Part shown: positions 1-6,556 of the stretch, piece by piece
Layout of the letters: each line of letters starts with the position of its first letter
How positions within the stretch are numbered: the first letter of the stretch is position 1
Assembly (NCBI GenBank): GCA_002339165.1
Contig: DDJS01000063.1
Location: 1-6,734 of the forward strand
From: Cellvibrionales bacterium UBA2618
GTDB lineage: Bacteria; Pseudomonadota; Gammaproteobacteria; Pseudomonadales; Porticoccaceae
Direction of reading: 5' to 3'
DNA: 6,734 bases
Program-made: the position numbers and the translations under genes
The notes under the pieces: model-generated
Told to the model about the DNA's origin: nothing
Databases searched by the model: none
The model's input: only the letters and a program-made list of their open reading frames with translations

Positions 1-209
1 TGGTCGCGGTGTGGACTCGTCAAACGGCCTATCCGAGATGGCTGGCGCTGTGTAGTCCAGCGACTTTTTTCGTCGTGCGCGAGCCCTTGGTCAGTCGCCT
101 GCCTGAAAACCTACAATCAGTGGTAGACGGTGGCTATTTGAACTTGATAATCGTGGTCTTTTTTACCTTGGCAACCTCTGCTCTTTGGATGGCTCAGGAG
201 CCAAAATAG
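1..209 (+). CDS. C-terminal fragment of an integral membrane protein (possibly DUF6796-like)
   Basis: The reading frame is open to the left edge (codons begin at position 3), so this is the end of a longer gene; the GTG at 9 need not be its start. The visible 68 residues contain a YPRW motif, a hydrophobic stretch (LALCSPATFFVV), a loop with LPENL, then GGYLN leading into a final membrane segment (about LNLIIVVFFTLATSALWMA), ending in QEPK. The order PRW - hydrophobic - LP - GG.xN - terminal helix resembles, from memory, the end of DUF6796-type multi-pass proteins of unknown function; that assignment is tentative. The gene converges on the protease gene, with 40 bp between the stop codons and no convincing terminator there. 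Confidence 0.6.
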   Translation, partial: VAVWTRQTAYPRWLALCSPATFFVVREPLVSRLPENLQSVVDGGYLNLIIVVFFTLATSALWMAQEPK

Positions 210-249
210 ATGTTGCTAGAGGGCTTGGGATGGCGGGTTAGGGTGGGGC

Positions 250-1386
250 CTATTTCGGACTTAGGCGAAGCCGATGATTGCGTTGGTCGATGGCAAAGGT
301 AAACATGCTCAAAAAATTCATTCCCAGCAGTCCATCGAAGTCATCGCCGCTGTGGGGATTGATGGCGATTTCTAGGTCGGACACCTTATACTCGCCGAGG
401 CTTAAGCTGGAAATCCGATAGAGTTGAGCGGTCACATTGCCACCGGCGGTTCTAAGCTGTATATCCTTGATAAACGTCGCATCAATCTGCGATTCTATAG
501 CGTTGTACATCGACTGTGACAGCGTGCAAATACTCGCTCCCGTATCGACTAACAGCGAGACCGGCATCGAGCTAGAGATCATTGCTTCGACGGTGTACTG
601 ATCGCCATAGGGCAGCATGCTGATTTCAGCGGCGCGTTGCCGACGCTGTTCAATTTTCACCAACAAGCGCTCTGCGGCCTCTCGCCACTGCGGGTTGTCG
701 AGCAGTGCCGACGCGTCGCTGCTGGCAGCCGCCCAGGTGCGCTGCTCAAAGTGAGCGCGGGCCAAGTGCCATTGGGCGTGCGCGAACTGGCTATCCAGAG
801 ACAGCACCAGCGAGCACAGTTGCGCCATCTGTGACCAATCGCTGCGTTGCAGCGATTGATTAATGACGCGCTGGCTCAACTCCCGGGCTGCGGTGACTCG
901 GTCAGCTTTGAGGTTGATATCAAACGTCCGATACTGAGCGTCGTAAGCGAGCCTAATTGCTTGGCTTAGATCGCCACGCAGTTCGTGCAGCGAAATATTC
1001 AGGGCAAGAATAGGCATTTCATCGGGGTAGCTGGCGAGAAAGGTGCCGATTAACTGCCCAGCTGCGCTCAATTCTCCGCGCTTTAACTGGCGTTCTATAA
1101 AATCACGCGCCCGCGCTTGCAATGCAATGAAATCGTTTGCTTCGGCCAACTCCCGCTCGACAATCAACGCCATGGCTTGTAAATAGTCACCCTTCTCTAA
1201 TAGCCGCAGCATTTCGTCGACGGCGCTGTCCGAGTTATTTTGGTCTTCGCTCGCCCGCGCTGAGCGCCCCACTGGGTCGTCTGATAGAGGGCTGTCGAGT
1301 TGCTCTAGAAGTTGTTCGTGGCGCAGATAAAAGTACCCATTGAGGGCCAGCGAGAAAACCAATAAGACTAAATAGAGTGAGCGCAC
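250..1386 (-). CDS. Membrane-anchored retropepsin-like aspartic protease with TPR-like helical region
   Basis: A 378-residue protein. Residues 4-20 form a hydrophobic segment after one Arg, a signal peptide or, more likely, an N-terminal anchor placing the rest in the periplasm. Residues about 55-250 are Ala/Leu-rich helical pairs of TPR/Sel1-like character (for example LEKGDYLQAMAL, LHELRGDLSQAIRL, ALLDNPQWREAAERLL). Residues about 260-378 are the protease domain: VDTGAS at 280-285 with catalytic Asp281, and DGLLGMNFLS at 351-360, the second hallmark of retropepsin-like (clan AA) proteases. Such single-lobed enzymes act as dimers. The start is GTG, supported by AGGA six bases upstream. TIGR02281-type proteases are usually much shorter; the extra length is the helical region, which may bind substrate or partners. 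Its substrate is unknown. A candidate -10 (TATAGA, minus strand near 1450) lacks a good -35. Confidence 0.9.
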   Translation of the reverse strand: MRSLYLVLLVFSLALNGYFYLRHEQLLEQLDSPLSDDPVGRSARASEDQNNSDSAVDEMLRLLEKGDYLQAMALIVERELAEANDFIALQARARDFIERQLKRGELSAAGQLIGTFLASYPDEMPILALNISLHELRGDLSQAIRLAYDAQYRTFDINLKADRVTAARELSQRVINQSLQRSDWSQMAQLCSLVLSLDSQFAHAQWHLARAHFEQRTWAAASSDASALLDNPQWREAAERLLVKIEQRRQRAAEISMLPYGDQYTVEAMISSSMPVSLLVDTGASICTLSQSMYNAIESQIDATFIKDIQLRTAGGNVTAQLYRISSLSLGEYKVSDLEIAINPHSGDDFDGLLGMNFLSMFTFAIDQRNHRLRLSPK

Positions 1387-1407
1387 AGACGATCCTATCC
1401 TTTATGC

Positions 1408-1421
1408 GTCAACATGTTAAC
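1408..1421. promoter_or_regulatory. Near-palindrome upstream of the protease gene
   Basis: GTCAACATGTTAAC is a 14-bp near-palindrome with a perfect AACATGTT core and one mismatched pair. It lies about 22 bp upstream of the protease start codon, in the likely 5' UTR or promoter. A regulator site is possible, but no other copy is seen in this window, so this is a weak call. Confidence 0.2.
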
Positions 1422-1464
1422 GGTAATTTACCCATGCCACCAGTGGCGATCTATACGAGGGCTT

Positions 1465-1500
1465 AAAACCGATGCGAGCTAGTGGATAGTCACTGCTCGC
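1465..1500 (-). terminator. Candidate intrinsic terminator after the recQ/TIGR02450 unit
   Basis: On the minus strand GCGAGC (1500-1495) pairs with GCTCGC (1479-1474), and inner AGTG pairs with CACT across a one-base bulge and a six-base loop. Five bases later comes TTTT (1468-1465). The stem starts at the last base of the TIGR02450-type stop codon. The U-tract is short and displaced, so termination efficiency may be modest, but the placement between two tandem genes fits. Confidence 0.45.
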
Positions 1501-1739
1501 TACTGCCAGCCAATTTTCCACAGTTGGCGATCTTTAAGGCTGCGCCAGTCGATGCTGTAGCGTCGATTGTTGATCGCGGCCTCTATCTGACAATGCACCA
1601 CCCGCTGGTGCTCGTCGTATTCGACTTCGACGACGGTAAAGTGTTTCTCTTGGTTACGCGGGTCTACCTTAGTCCAATGGCTGTTAAGGAGTTTTTTGGG
1701 GTGTATTTGACCGTTGTTCATAGAGATGTGTGCACTCAT
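1500..1739 (-). CDS. TIGR02450-type Trp-rich conserved small protein
   Basis: A 79-residue, probably cytosolic protein of unknown function. It matches the TIGR02450 family pattern: IHPKKLLNSHWT at 12-23, EKHFTVVEVEYDE at 31-43, an Arg-Arg pair, IDWRSLKD at 63-70, and a C-terminal W..GW (Trp74, Trp78). Four Trp in 79 residues explain the family name. Length is typical. The first ATG gives MSAHISMNNGQ; the second Met (codon 7, 1719-1721) sits closer to the conserved core, and neither has a clear Shine-Dalgarno, so the start is uncertain by six codons. It starts 20 bp after the recQ stop on the same strand, which suggests co-transcription and possibly translational coupling. No catalytic motif is visible. 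Confidence 0.88.
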   Translation of the reverse strand: MSAHISMNNGQIHPKKLLNSHWTKVDPRNQEKHFTVVEVEYDEHQRVVHCQIEAAINNRRYSIDWRSLKDRQLWKIGWQ

Positions 1740-1759
1740 TGGATTATTTGCGCGTCGTC

Positions 1760-3898
1760 TTAAAGTGACTTAAGAATGTCAGCGCGGACACATTGCAATG
1801 CCCCGGAGGGATAATCGCTGTTGAGTTCGCGATTGACAATGGCGCAGCTGAAATGTGTTTCTGCGAGATCGTCTTGGGCCAACAGGCAATCCTGGATACT
1901 GTCGAGGTCGGAATCGGTTAAATGGGTCACTTGCTCGAGCTTTGCACGACCTTCGATAATCGCTGGGCGCAGTGCCAAGTAGGCGGTATTCTCGGCTATC
2001 GCTAGTTGCTGGGAAATTTCGGCGACTGTGTTACCGGCAAAGAACAGCTTTTCAATGCTGTCTGCCTGTCGATCTGCGCCATCGTCAGGGTTGTCCCCAT
2101 GCTGTTGAATAATCGCCAAGAAAGCGCCGCCATAACGCTGCATCTTGGCGGCCCCCACACCGTTGATGGCGAGTAATTGCCGTTCATTTTGGGGCAGGCA
2201 GCGGAGCATTTCAGCCAGAGTCGCATCGTGAAAAATGACATAGGGAGGTAGATTGGCGCTTTCAGCCAGCTCTTTGCGGCAGCGTCTCAAGGCCTCCCAC
2301 AGGCCTTTTTCGGATTCTTTGACACTCGTTTGATGCGCTGGTTTACGGCCCGGTTTGGCGATTTTGGCGAAGTTGTCTCGGCGTAGTTCAACTATTTGGT
2401 CGCCTTTTAAGACTGGGCGCGCCTTTTCGGTTAGCTGCAATGCGCCAAAACCATCGGCGTCGACGGTCAATAAACCCCGAGCAATCATCTGTCGATAAAC
2501 GCTCTGCCAACGCCGTGCATCGAGTTCTTTGCCGATGCCATAGGTGCTCAATTGCTGGTGACCATGCTGGCTGATTTTGGCATTTTCGGCACCGAGCAAG
2601 ATGTCGATTAGGTGGACGACGCCAAACCGTTGGCCACTGCGAAACACGCAAGATAGGGCTTTTTGGACGACTTCCGTGGCCTCCCAAGTCTGCACCGGAA
2701 AGAGACAGGTATCACAGTTGCCGCAATGGTCGGGTGCATGGTCGTCGAAGTAGTGGAGGATCGCCTGGCGTCGACAACTGATGATTTCACAAAGGCCGAG
2801 CATCGCATCCAGTTTGCTGCGTTCGTTGCGTTTGTGCTGCTCATCGCCTTCGCCATTGTCGAGCATTTGACGAAGTTTGATAACGTCCTGTAAACCATAG
2901 GTGAGCCAGGCGCTGGCGGGTTCACCATCGCGACCTGCACGGCCAGTTTCCTGATAGTAGGCTTCGACGCTTTTCGGTAGGTCGAGGTGAGCGACAAAAC
3001 GGACATTGGGTTTGTCTATGCCCATACCAAAGGCGATGGTTGCGACGATAATGATCTGCTCATCGCGCAAAAACCGCTGTTGGTTGTGTTGCCGAACGCT
3101 GGCGCTCAAACCCGCATGGTAGGGCAGCGCGCTAAAACCCTGCTGGCAAAGCCAGTCAGCGGTGGCCTCGACTTTTTTACGCGATAGGCAATAGACAATG
3201 CCGGCATCGTCCGCATGATGCTGGCGAATAAAGTTCAATAACTGCTGACGGGGATTGTGCTTTTCGGTGATTAAATAACGAATATTAGGGCGGTCGAAAC
3301 CGCTGACAAAGTTGCGTGCGCCGCGCAGTTGTAATCGCAAGCTAATTTCGTCGCGGGTTTTGCCGTCGGCGGTGGCTGTCAGCGCAATCCGCGGTACTTC
3401 CGGGAAATCTTCAGCCAACAAGCTTAGTTGGAGGTAGTCACTACGAAAATCATGTCCCCACTGAGATACGCAATGGGCTTCATCGATGGCAAATAAGCTG
3501 ATCGGCAGGGATTGCAATAATTCACGCGTATAGCTCTGCACCAAACGCTCTGGCGCTATATACAGCAGGTCGATATGGCCGTTGCGAAGATCGCTCTGAA
3601 TGTCTCTCTGGCGCTCCATGCAAACGCTTGAGTTGAGGTAGGCTGCGCGTATTCCGAGTTCTGTTAGCGCCTCGACTTGGTCCTGCATCAGCGCGATTAG
3701 GGGTGAAATAACGATGCCGATACCGGGGCGAATCAACGCGGGTATTTGGTAGCAGAGCGATTTACCTCCGCCGGTGGGCATCAATACCAAAGCGTCATGG
3801 CCAGCAACTAGGCAGTCGATAATTTCCGCCTGTTGATCGCGAAATTGATCGTAGCCAAAGGTCTCATTGAGTATCGTGAGAGGACTGTTAAAGGTCAT
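1760..3898 (-). CDS. recQ: ATP-dependent DNA helicase RecQ with extended C-terminus
   Basis: A 3'-5' superfamily 2 DNA helicase for recombination and replication-fork repair, cytosolic. Motif 0 is around FRDQQ (19-23); Walker A MPTGGGKS 40-47 (Lys46); motif Ia ISPLIALMQDQV; DEAH 139-142 followed by the RecQ-specific aromatic loop SQWGHDFR (145-152); ALTATA 172-177; motif V IAFGMGIDKPNVR; motif VI QETGRAGRDG 316-325. Zinc cysteines are Cys375, Cys392, Cys395 and Cys398. A winged-helix RQC region follows (about 405-505), then an HRDC domain (about 528-600). E. coli RecQ is near 609 residues; here about 100 more follow, including a helix-turn-helix-like segment (614-675, LFFAGNTVAEISQQLAI...) resembling the HTH_40 domain of some RecQ proteins. 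Total length resembles Pseudomonas RecQ (about 710, from memory). All key residues are present. The ribosome binding site is weak (GAG eight bases before ATG). Confidence 0.97.
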   Translation of the reverse strand: MTFNSPLTILNETFGYDQFRDQQAEIIDCLVAGHDALVLMPTGGGKSLCYQIPALIRPGIGIVISPLIALMQDQVEALTELGIRAAYLNSSVCMERQRDIQSDLRNGHIDLLYIAPERLVQSYTRELLQSLPISLFAIDEAHCVSQWGHDFRSDYLQLSLLAEDFPEVPRIALTATADGKTRDEISLRLQLRGARNFVSGFDRPNIRYLITEKHNPRQQLLNFIRQHHADDAGIVYCLSRKKVEATADWLCQQGFSALPYHAGLSASVRQHNQQRFLRDEQIIIVATIAFGMGIDKPNVRFVAHLDLPKSVEAYYQETGRAGRDGEPASAWLTYGLQDVIKLRQMLDNGEGDEQHKRNERSKLDAMLGLCEIISCRRQAILHYFDDHAPDHCGNCDTCLFPVQTWEATEVVQKALSCVFRSGQRFGVVHLIDILLGAENAKISQHGHQQLSTYGIGKELDARRWQSVYRQMIARGLLTVDADGFGALQLTEKARPVLKGDQIVELRRDNFAKIAKPGRKPAHQTSVKESEKGLWEALRRCRKELAESANLPPYVIFHDATLAEMLRCLPQNERQLLAINGVGAAKMQRYGGAFLAIIQQHGDNPDDGADRQADSIEKLFFAGNTVAEISQQLAIAENTAYLALRPAIIEGRAKLEQVTHLTDSDLDSIQDCLLAQDDLAETHFSCAIVNRELNSDYPSGALQCVRADILKSL

Positions 3899-3928
3899 TT
3901 TGGATGCTCGATAAGGCTACCGATTTAG

Positions 3929-3957
3929 GTGCTAGTGGGCGTGATTCTTAATGCCAA
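3929..3957 (-). promoter_or_regulatory. Candidate sigma70 promoter for recQ
   Basis: On the minus strand TTGGCA (3957-3952, five of six to the -35 consensus) is followed by a 17-base spacer and TAGCAC (3934-3929, a poor -10). It lies 30 bp upstream of the recQ ATG and just downstream of the GC-rich palindrome, a sensible position for an independent recQ promoter. The weak -10 keeps this tentative. Confidence 0.3.
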
Positions 3958-3961
3958 CAAG

Positions 3962-3978
3962 AAACCGCCGCGCGGCGG
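3962..3978 (-). terminator. GC-rich hairpin, candidate terminator after the EEP gene
   Basis: CCGCCGCGCGGCGG (3965-3978) is a perfect 14-bp palindrome; as RNA it folds as a five-bp GC stem with a GCGC loop. On the minus strand it is followed at once by TTTCTT, a short broken U-tract. It lies 44 bp beyond the stop of the EEP gene and before recQ, as expected for a terminator, though the tract is weaker than usual. Confidence 0.45.
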
Positions 3979-4022
3979 GCATTATTGAGGATAATAGGTC
4001 GACAAGGCAAGTTTTTACGGGT

Positions 4023-5045
4023 TTAAAGTCGCGGCGCCTCATCGGTCGGAAAATGCACCGCCAGAGGTCGCAGTTTGAACCTAAACAATACCGGAAAATG
4101 GTCTGATAGCTGACCAAATTCGGTAGCTATGCGACCATCGATGGGCTCGATAAATGCACGATTATAAAATATGTAATCTAGTCGTTCGTTGGGAGCGCCT
4201 GAATTAAAAGTGTTGACATAGTCGTCGAGTGAAAACGCAGCAGCGCCGATGCTGGGTATGGCTAAAAGTTTGTGGATATAGGCATTCGGAGAGACCGGGT
4301 CGCTGTTAAAATCACCAACCAGTAAGGTTGGGTAGTCTTTGGAATAACGCTTGTAGAGCGCGATAACCTGTTGCAGTTGTCGTCCGCGAGTCGTCCGATC
4401 GAAGGACTCCAAGTGAACATTGATGACTACCAATACCTGCTGCTCTAAGACGATATGGACGACTTGGGCCAGTCTGTCGAGATAAAAGGCGTCTCGATAA
4501 TATGGCGTCTCCGGCACCCGTTCTAGGATCACAGGACGGTGTTTGCTAATTGGATATTTGCTCAGCACCGATTGCCCGGAAACGACACGTCCAAAGTGTA
4601 CTGAAGGCATTCCATACGGAAACGGAACGTAATTGACATCCCAGTTGACCGCTTGGGCGACGTGGTTGTAACCGAGTTTGGCAATTTCGTTTTGTTGGTT
4701 GAGTTTGAACGAGCGGTCCGCCTGATAGTCGATCTCTTGAAAAGCAAGAATGTCGGCATCTAGCTCATCAAGATGCTGCTTTACGCTCTGCATATTCTCA
4801 TGTTGGAAGTCTGGGTCGCGAACCACGGCGCGATTATTGGTTAGACCGCTGAGGTAGCCGATATTGTAAGACAATAAACTATAGACGTCGTCATCGGTTA
4901 CACGGGTAGGGTATTGATGGGCTAAAATGGAGTACTTGTCGGCGTTTGACCAAGAAGGTGACGAGGCCCAAATAAAGCCCAGTCCACTCGCGGTAATAAC
5001 CGCGCATAGAGATACAGCGACGCGTTTTAATGAATTATTTTTCAT
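4023..5045 (-). CDS. Exported endonuclease/exonuclease/phosphatase (EEP) family protein
   Basis: A 340-residue member of the DNase I/exonuclease III/sphingomyelinase-like metal-dependent phosphoesterase superfamily. Signature residues are in order: LSYNIG with Asn61, LAFQEID with metal-ligand Glu104, NVHLES with His211, LVGDFNSDP with Asp245 and Asn247, LDYIFY with Asp290, and LSDHFPV with Asp315-His316. The catalytic set is complete, so it is probably active. The N-terminus has a basic n-region (KNNSLKR) and a hydrophobic stretch (9-27), a signal peptide or anchor with possible cleavage after SNA (35), so the domain probably works outside the cytoplasm. Sequence alone does not separate nuclease from lipid phosphodiesterase or other phosphoesterase; it lacks obvious AP-endonuclease features. 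Start is ATG with only a weak upstream GGA. Monocistronic by context: divergent from the 5311 gene, and separated from recQ by a hairpin. Confidence 0.9.
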   Translation of the reverse strand: MKNNSLKRVAVSLCAVITASGLGFIWASSPSWSNADKYSILAHQYPTRVTDDDVYSLLSYNIGYLSGLTNNRAVVRDPDFQHENMQSVKQHLDELDADILAFQEIDYQADRSFKLNQQNEIAKLGYNHVAQAVNWDVNYVPFPYGMPSVHFGRVVSGQSVLSKYPISKHRPVILERVPETPYYRDAFYLDRLAQVVHIVLEQQVLVVINVHLESFDRTTRGRQLQQVIALYKRYSKDYPTLLVGDFNSDPVSPNAYIHKLLAIPSIGAAAFSLDDYVNTFNSGAPNERLDYIFYNRAFIEPIDGRIATEFGQLSDHFPVLFRFKLRPLAVHFPTDEAPRL

Positions 5046-5126
5046 GCTTTAGGGTCCATACAATACAAGCTCCGCGCGTCTATCCGATCTACTAGGCACT
5101 CGCCAAACACAGTGCTGGGACGCTGC

Positions 5127-5141
5127 CTAGGTTATACCTAG
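5127..5141. promoter_or_regulatory. Perfect inverted repeat in the divergent intergenic region
   Basis: CTAGGTTATACCTAG is a perfect 6+3+6 inverted repeat. Read on the minus strand it contains TATAAC (5136-5131), five of six to a -10 box, which would serve the EEP gene with a leader of roughly 80 bases; no good -35 accompanies it. A repressor bound here would cover that -10. A second, longer-range repeat shares its left half: CTAGGCA (5092-5098) with TGCCTAG (5124-5130). Operator function is inference. Confidence 0.35.
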
Positions 5142-5175
5142 TTAGACTCATCGGTCGCTTAAAAACACCAGTGAT

Positions 5176-5184
5176 TGCTATACT
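5176..5184 (+). promoter_or_regulatory. Candidate extended -10 promoter for the 5311 gene
   Basis: TGCTATACT matches an extended -10 element (TG, one base, then TATACT with five of six to TATAAT). No convincing -35 lies 16-18 bases upstream, which extended -10 promoters tolerate. Transcription would begin near 5191, giving a leader of about 120 bases before the ATG at 5311. Confidence 0.4.
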
Positions 5185-5310
5185 GTACGCAGCAGCAGGC
5201 GTGAAGGCTCAAGGGCTGACCGAGACACTTTACTTAGCGAGTGTCCGCAGCTATCGGGCGTCTAGGGTAGGCGCTGCATACAGAGTGTAACCTAGTGGTT
5301 TGGAGGAAAT

Positions 5311-5715
5311 ATGGATAGCTTTTTCGCAATAGCGGTTTATTCGCATAAGCTGGCAGCAGTTGCACTCTTGGCGGCACTGCAAACGGGCTGCACAGGTACC
5401 GTTATTGGTGCGGCGACAGATACCGTGGTCGAGTTGGCTAAGGTGCCAGGTAAACTGACGGATGCGGCGATCGCGGTGGTTAAGGTGCCGATAAAAGTGG
5501 CCGACGCGGCGATCCAAGTCGCAACTGTACCAGTTAGAGTTGCCGACACGGTGATTGAAATCGTCGAGGTGCCGGGCAGAGTCGTCGATGCTGTCGCCAG
5601 TCTCCCAGCCCCGATTGGCAACCGCCCAGTTAAGTGGACAGTTAAGCGGACATTAGATTGGACAGTTAAGCCGGCAGTCGATGCGTTAGATGCCGATTTG
5701 TCCCCTCAGCGGTGA
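5311..5715 (+). CDS. Small exported protein with 14-residue tandem repeats (putative lipoprotein)
   Basis: A 134-residue protein of unrecognised function. The N-terminus has Lys13, then a hydrophobic stretch LAAVALLAALQTGC ending at Cys27, a lipobox-like site; Gln at -3 is unusual for a lipobox, so lipidation is probable but not certain. Residues 36-91 are four contiguous 14-residue units, roughly (A/T)D(T/A)(V/A)(I/V)xVxxVPx(K/R)(V/L), with Asp37, 51, 65, 79 (and 93 starting a fifth) and Pro46, 60, 74, 88 in exact register. The tail has two WTVK motifs eight residues apart (109-112, 117-120), encoded by identical 12-base stretches. GGAGG lies four bases before ATG, strong but close. The alternation of hydrophobic and VP segments recalls small lipoproteins such as NF038104-type proteins, from memory only. 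Likely envelope-located. Confidence 0.8.
   Translation: MDSFFAIAVYSHKLAAVALLAALQTGCTGTVIGAATDTVVELAKVPGKLTDAAIAVVKVPIKVADAAIQVATVPVRVADTVIEIVEVPGRVVDAVASLPAPIGNRPVKWTVKRTLDWTVKPAVDALDADLSPQR
5416..5583 (+). repeat. Four degenerate 42-bp (14-codon) tandem units inside the putative lipoprotein gene
   Basis: Units are 5416-5457, 5458-5499, 5500-5541 and 5542-5583. They keep Asp at position 2 and Val-Pro at positions 10-11 (Val45/59/73/87, Pro46/60/74/88), while the nucleotide sequence has diverged. That indicates an old duplication kept at protein level rather than a fresh slippage array. Confidence 0.8.
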
Positions 5716-5776
5716 TTTTCAGGCTTTAAATTTTAACTTTTAGGTAGCGTATTTCGCCAAATTGCATGGGTTTTTG

Positions 5777-5808
5777 TTGCATCCGAGACAAACTTGAATT
5801 AAATTCAA
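5777..5808 (+). promoter_or_regulatory. Possible promoter with overlapping inverted repeat upstream of the PNPOx-like gene
   Basis: TTGAATTAAATTCAA (5794-5808) is a perfect 6+3+6 inverted repeat. It overlaps a weak candidate promoter: TTGCAT (5777-5782), a 17-base spacer, and TAAATT (5800-5805, four of six). If this is the promoter, the repeat would be placed as an operator over the -10. The upstream gene has no clear terminator, so read-through is also possible. Confidence 0.28.
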
Positions 5809-5914
5809 CTAGTGACTGTGGGTCTGCAGAAGTTATCGCTGCATAGGCGAGGCACGAGCTTATATCCGGCATGGGTTGAATGCTAAATTATTACTATTGA
5901 GGGACATCGATTGT

Positions 5915-6490
5915 ATGGCAGAGTTAAAGAATTATGAAAAAGTATCCATATATGGGTTAGATCCAGATCAGCGCGAAGAGCTGTTAAGCGTACAGCGCGA
6001 GTGTGTATTCAATTGGTGTACTAAAGATAATTGGCCGATGGGCGTGATTATGACCATGCTTTGGTACGACGGTAAAGCTTGGTTAACCGCATCCGGGCAG
6101 CGGCATCGCGTGTCTGCGGTAAGGCGCAACTCCCAAGTTTCTGTGGTGTTGACCAGCAAAGGTACGAGCATGGGATCGAACAAGACGATCACTATCAAGG
6201 GTCGGTGCGTGGTCCATGATAGTCGCGAAATCAAGGATTGGTTTTACCCCAAATTTGCTCTTAGACGCTGTGACAACGATGCGGCGGCGGCCGAAGAGTT
6301 TTTAAAAATGCTCGACTCACCGATGCGTGTGGTACTCGAAGTGGTTCCGGAAAAATTCATTACATACGATGGTGCCAAATTGGAAGCGCATACTCAAGGA
6401 ACGCTAGAGAACAACCGCATGACCGAGATGTCCGAGTCAGATGGTGTTCGCCACGCTGCGCAGAGCACGCAAGAGAGCGCCGATAAGTAA
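5915..6490 (+). CDS. Pyridoxamine 5'-phosphate oxidase-like (FMN-binding split barrel) protein
   Basis: A 191-residue cytosolic protein of the PNPOx-like split-barrel superfamily. Such proteins usually bind FMN, F420 or haem as dimers; the substrate cannot be told from sequence. Visible family features: an N-terminal helix (DQREELLSVQREC), a strand with WPMGVIMTMLWYDGKAWLTAS (40-60, typical of barrel strands 1-3), RHRVSAVRRNSQVSVVLTS (63-81, the R..AVRRN..V element near the cofactor phosphate), TITIKGRCVVHD (91-102), a helix about 118-135, then RVVLEVVPEKFITYDGAKL (138-156). The last 35 residues are polar and probably disordered. ATG at 5915 is chosen because GAGGGA lies ten bases upstream; an in-frame TTG at 5876 would add 13 residues (NAKLLLLRDIDC) outside the domain and has no ribosome binding site. 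It is not canonical PdxH, which is longer. Confidence 0.85.
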   Translation: MAELKNYEKVSIYGLDPDQREELLSVQRECVFNWCTKDNWPMGVIMTMLWYDGKAWLTASGQRHRVSAVRRNSQVSVVLTSKGTSMGSNKTITIKGRCVVHDSREIKDWFYPKFALRRCDNDAAAAEEFLKMLDSPMRVVLEVVPEKFITYDGAKLEAHTQGTLENNRMTEMSESDGVRHAAQSTQESADK

Positions 6491-6556
6491 CTACGCGAGT
6501 AAAGTAACCGCGCGAAGAGAGGTGTTGCGACCCCTCTGACGGTATTATGAGCGGGA

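Noticed and set aside
190..203. Hairpin TGGCTCAGGAGCCA as a terminator
   Set aside because: It lies inside the coding end of the first gene, has a short stem and is not followed by a U-tract on either strand.
9..209. Complete 66-residue gene starting at GTG 9
   Set aside because: The frame stays open to the window edge and the protein reads like the end of a multi-pass membrane protein, so a partial gene is more likely.
2002..3187. Overlapping open frames inside recQ, up to 132 codons, on both strands
   Set aside because: They are out-of-frame or antisense shadows of a fully conserved RecQ and show no domain motifs.
5224..5245. GACACT/AGTGTC stem in the leader of the 5311 gene as a riboswitch
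   Set aside because: Only six base pairs with a ten-base loop and no known riboswitch core; expected by chance.
5876..5914. TTG start giving a longer PNPOx-like protein
   Set aside because: No ribosome binding site, and the extra residues lie outside the domain; ATG 5915 has GAGGGA upstream.
6518..6537. AGAGG/CCTCT hairpin after the PNPOx-like gene as its terminator
   Set aside because: Five base pairs, ten-base loop and no U-tract; the perfect hairpin at 6698-6725 is a far better terminator.
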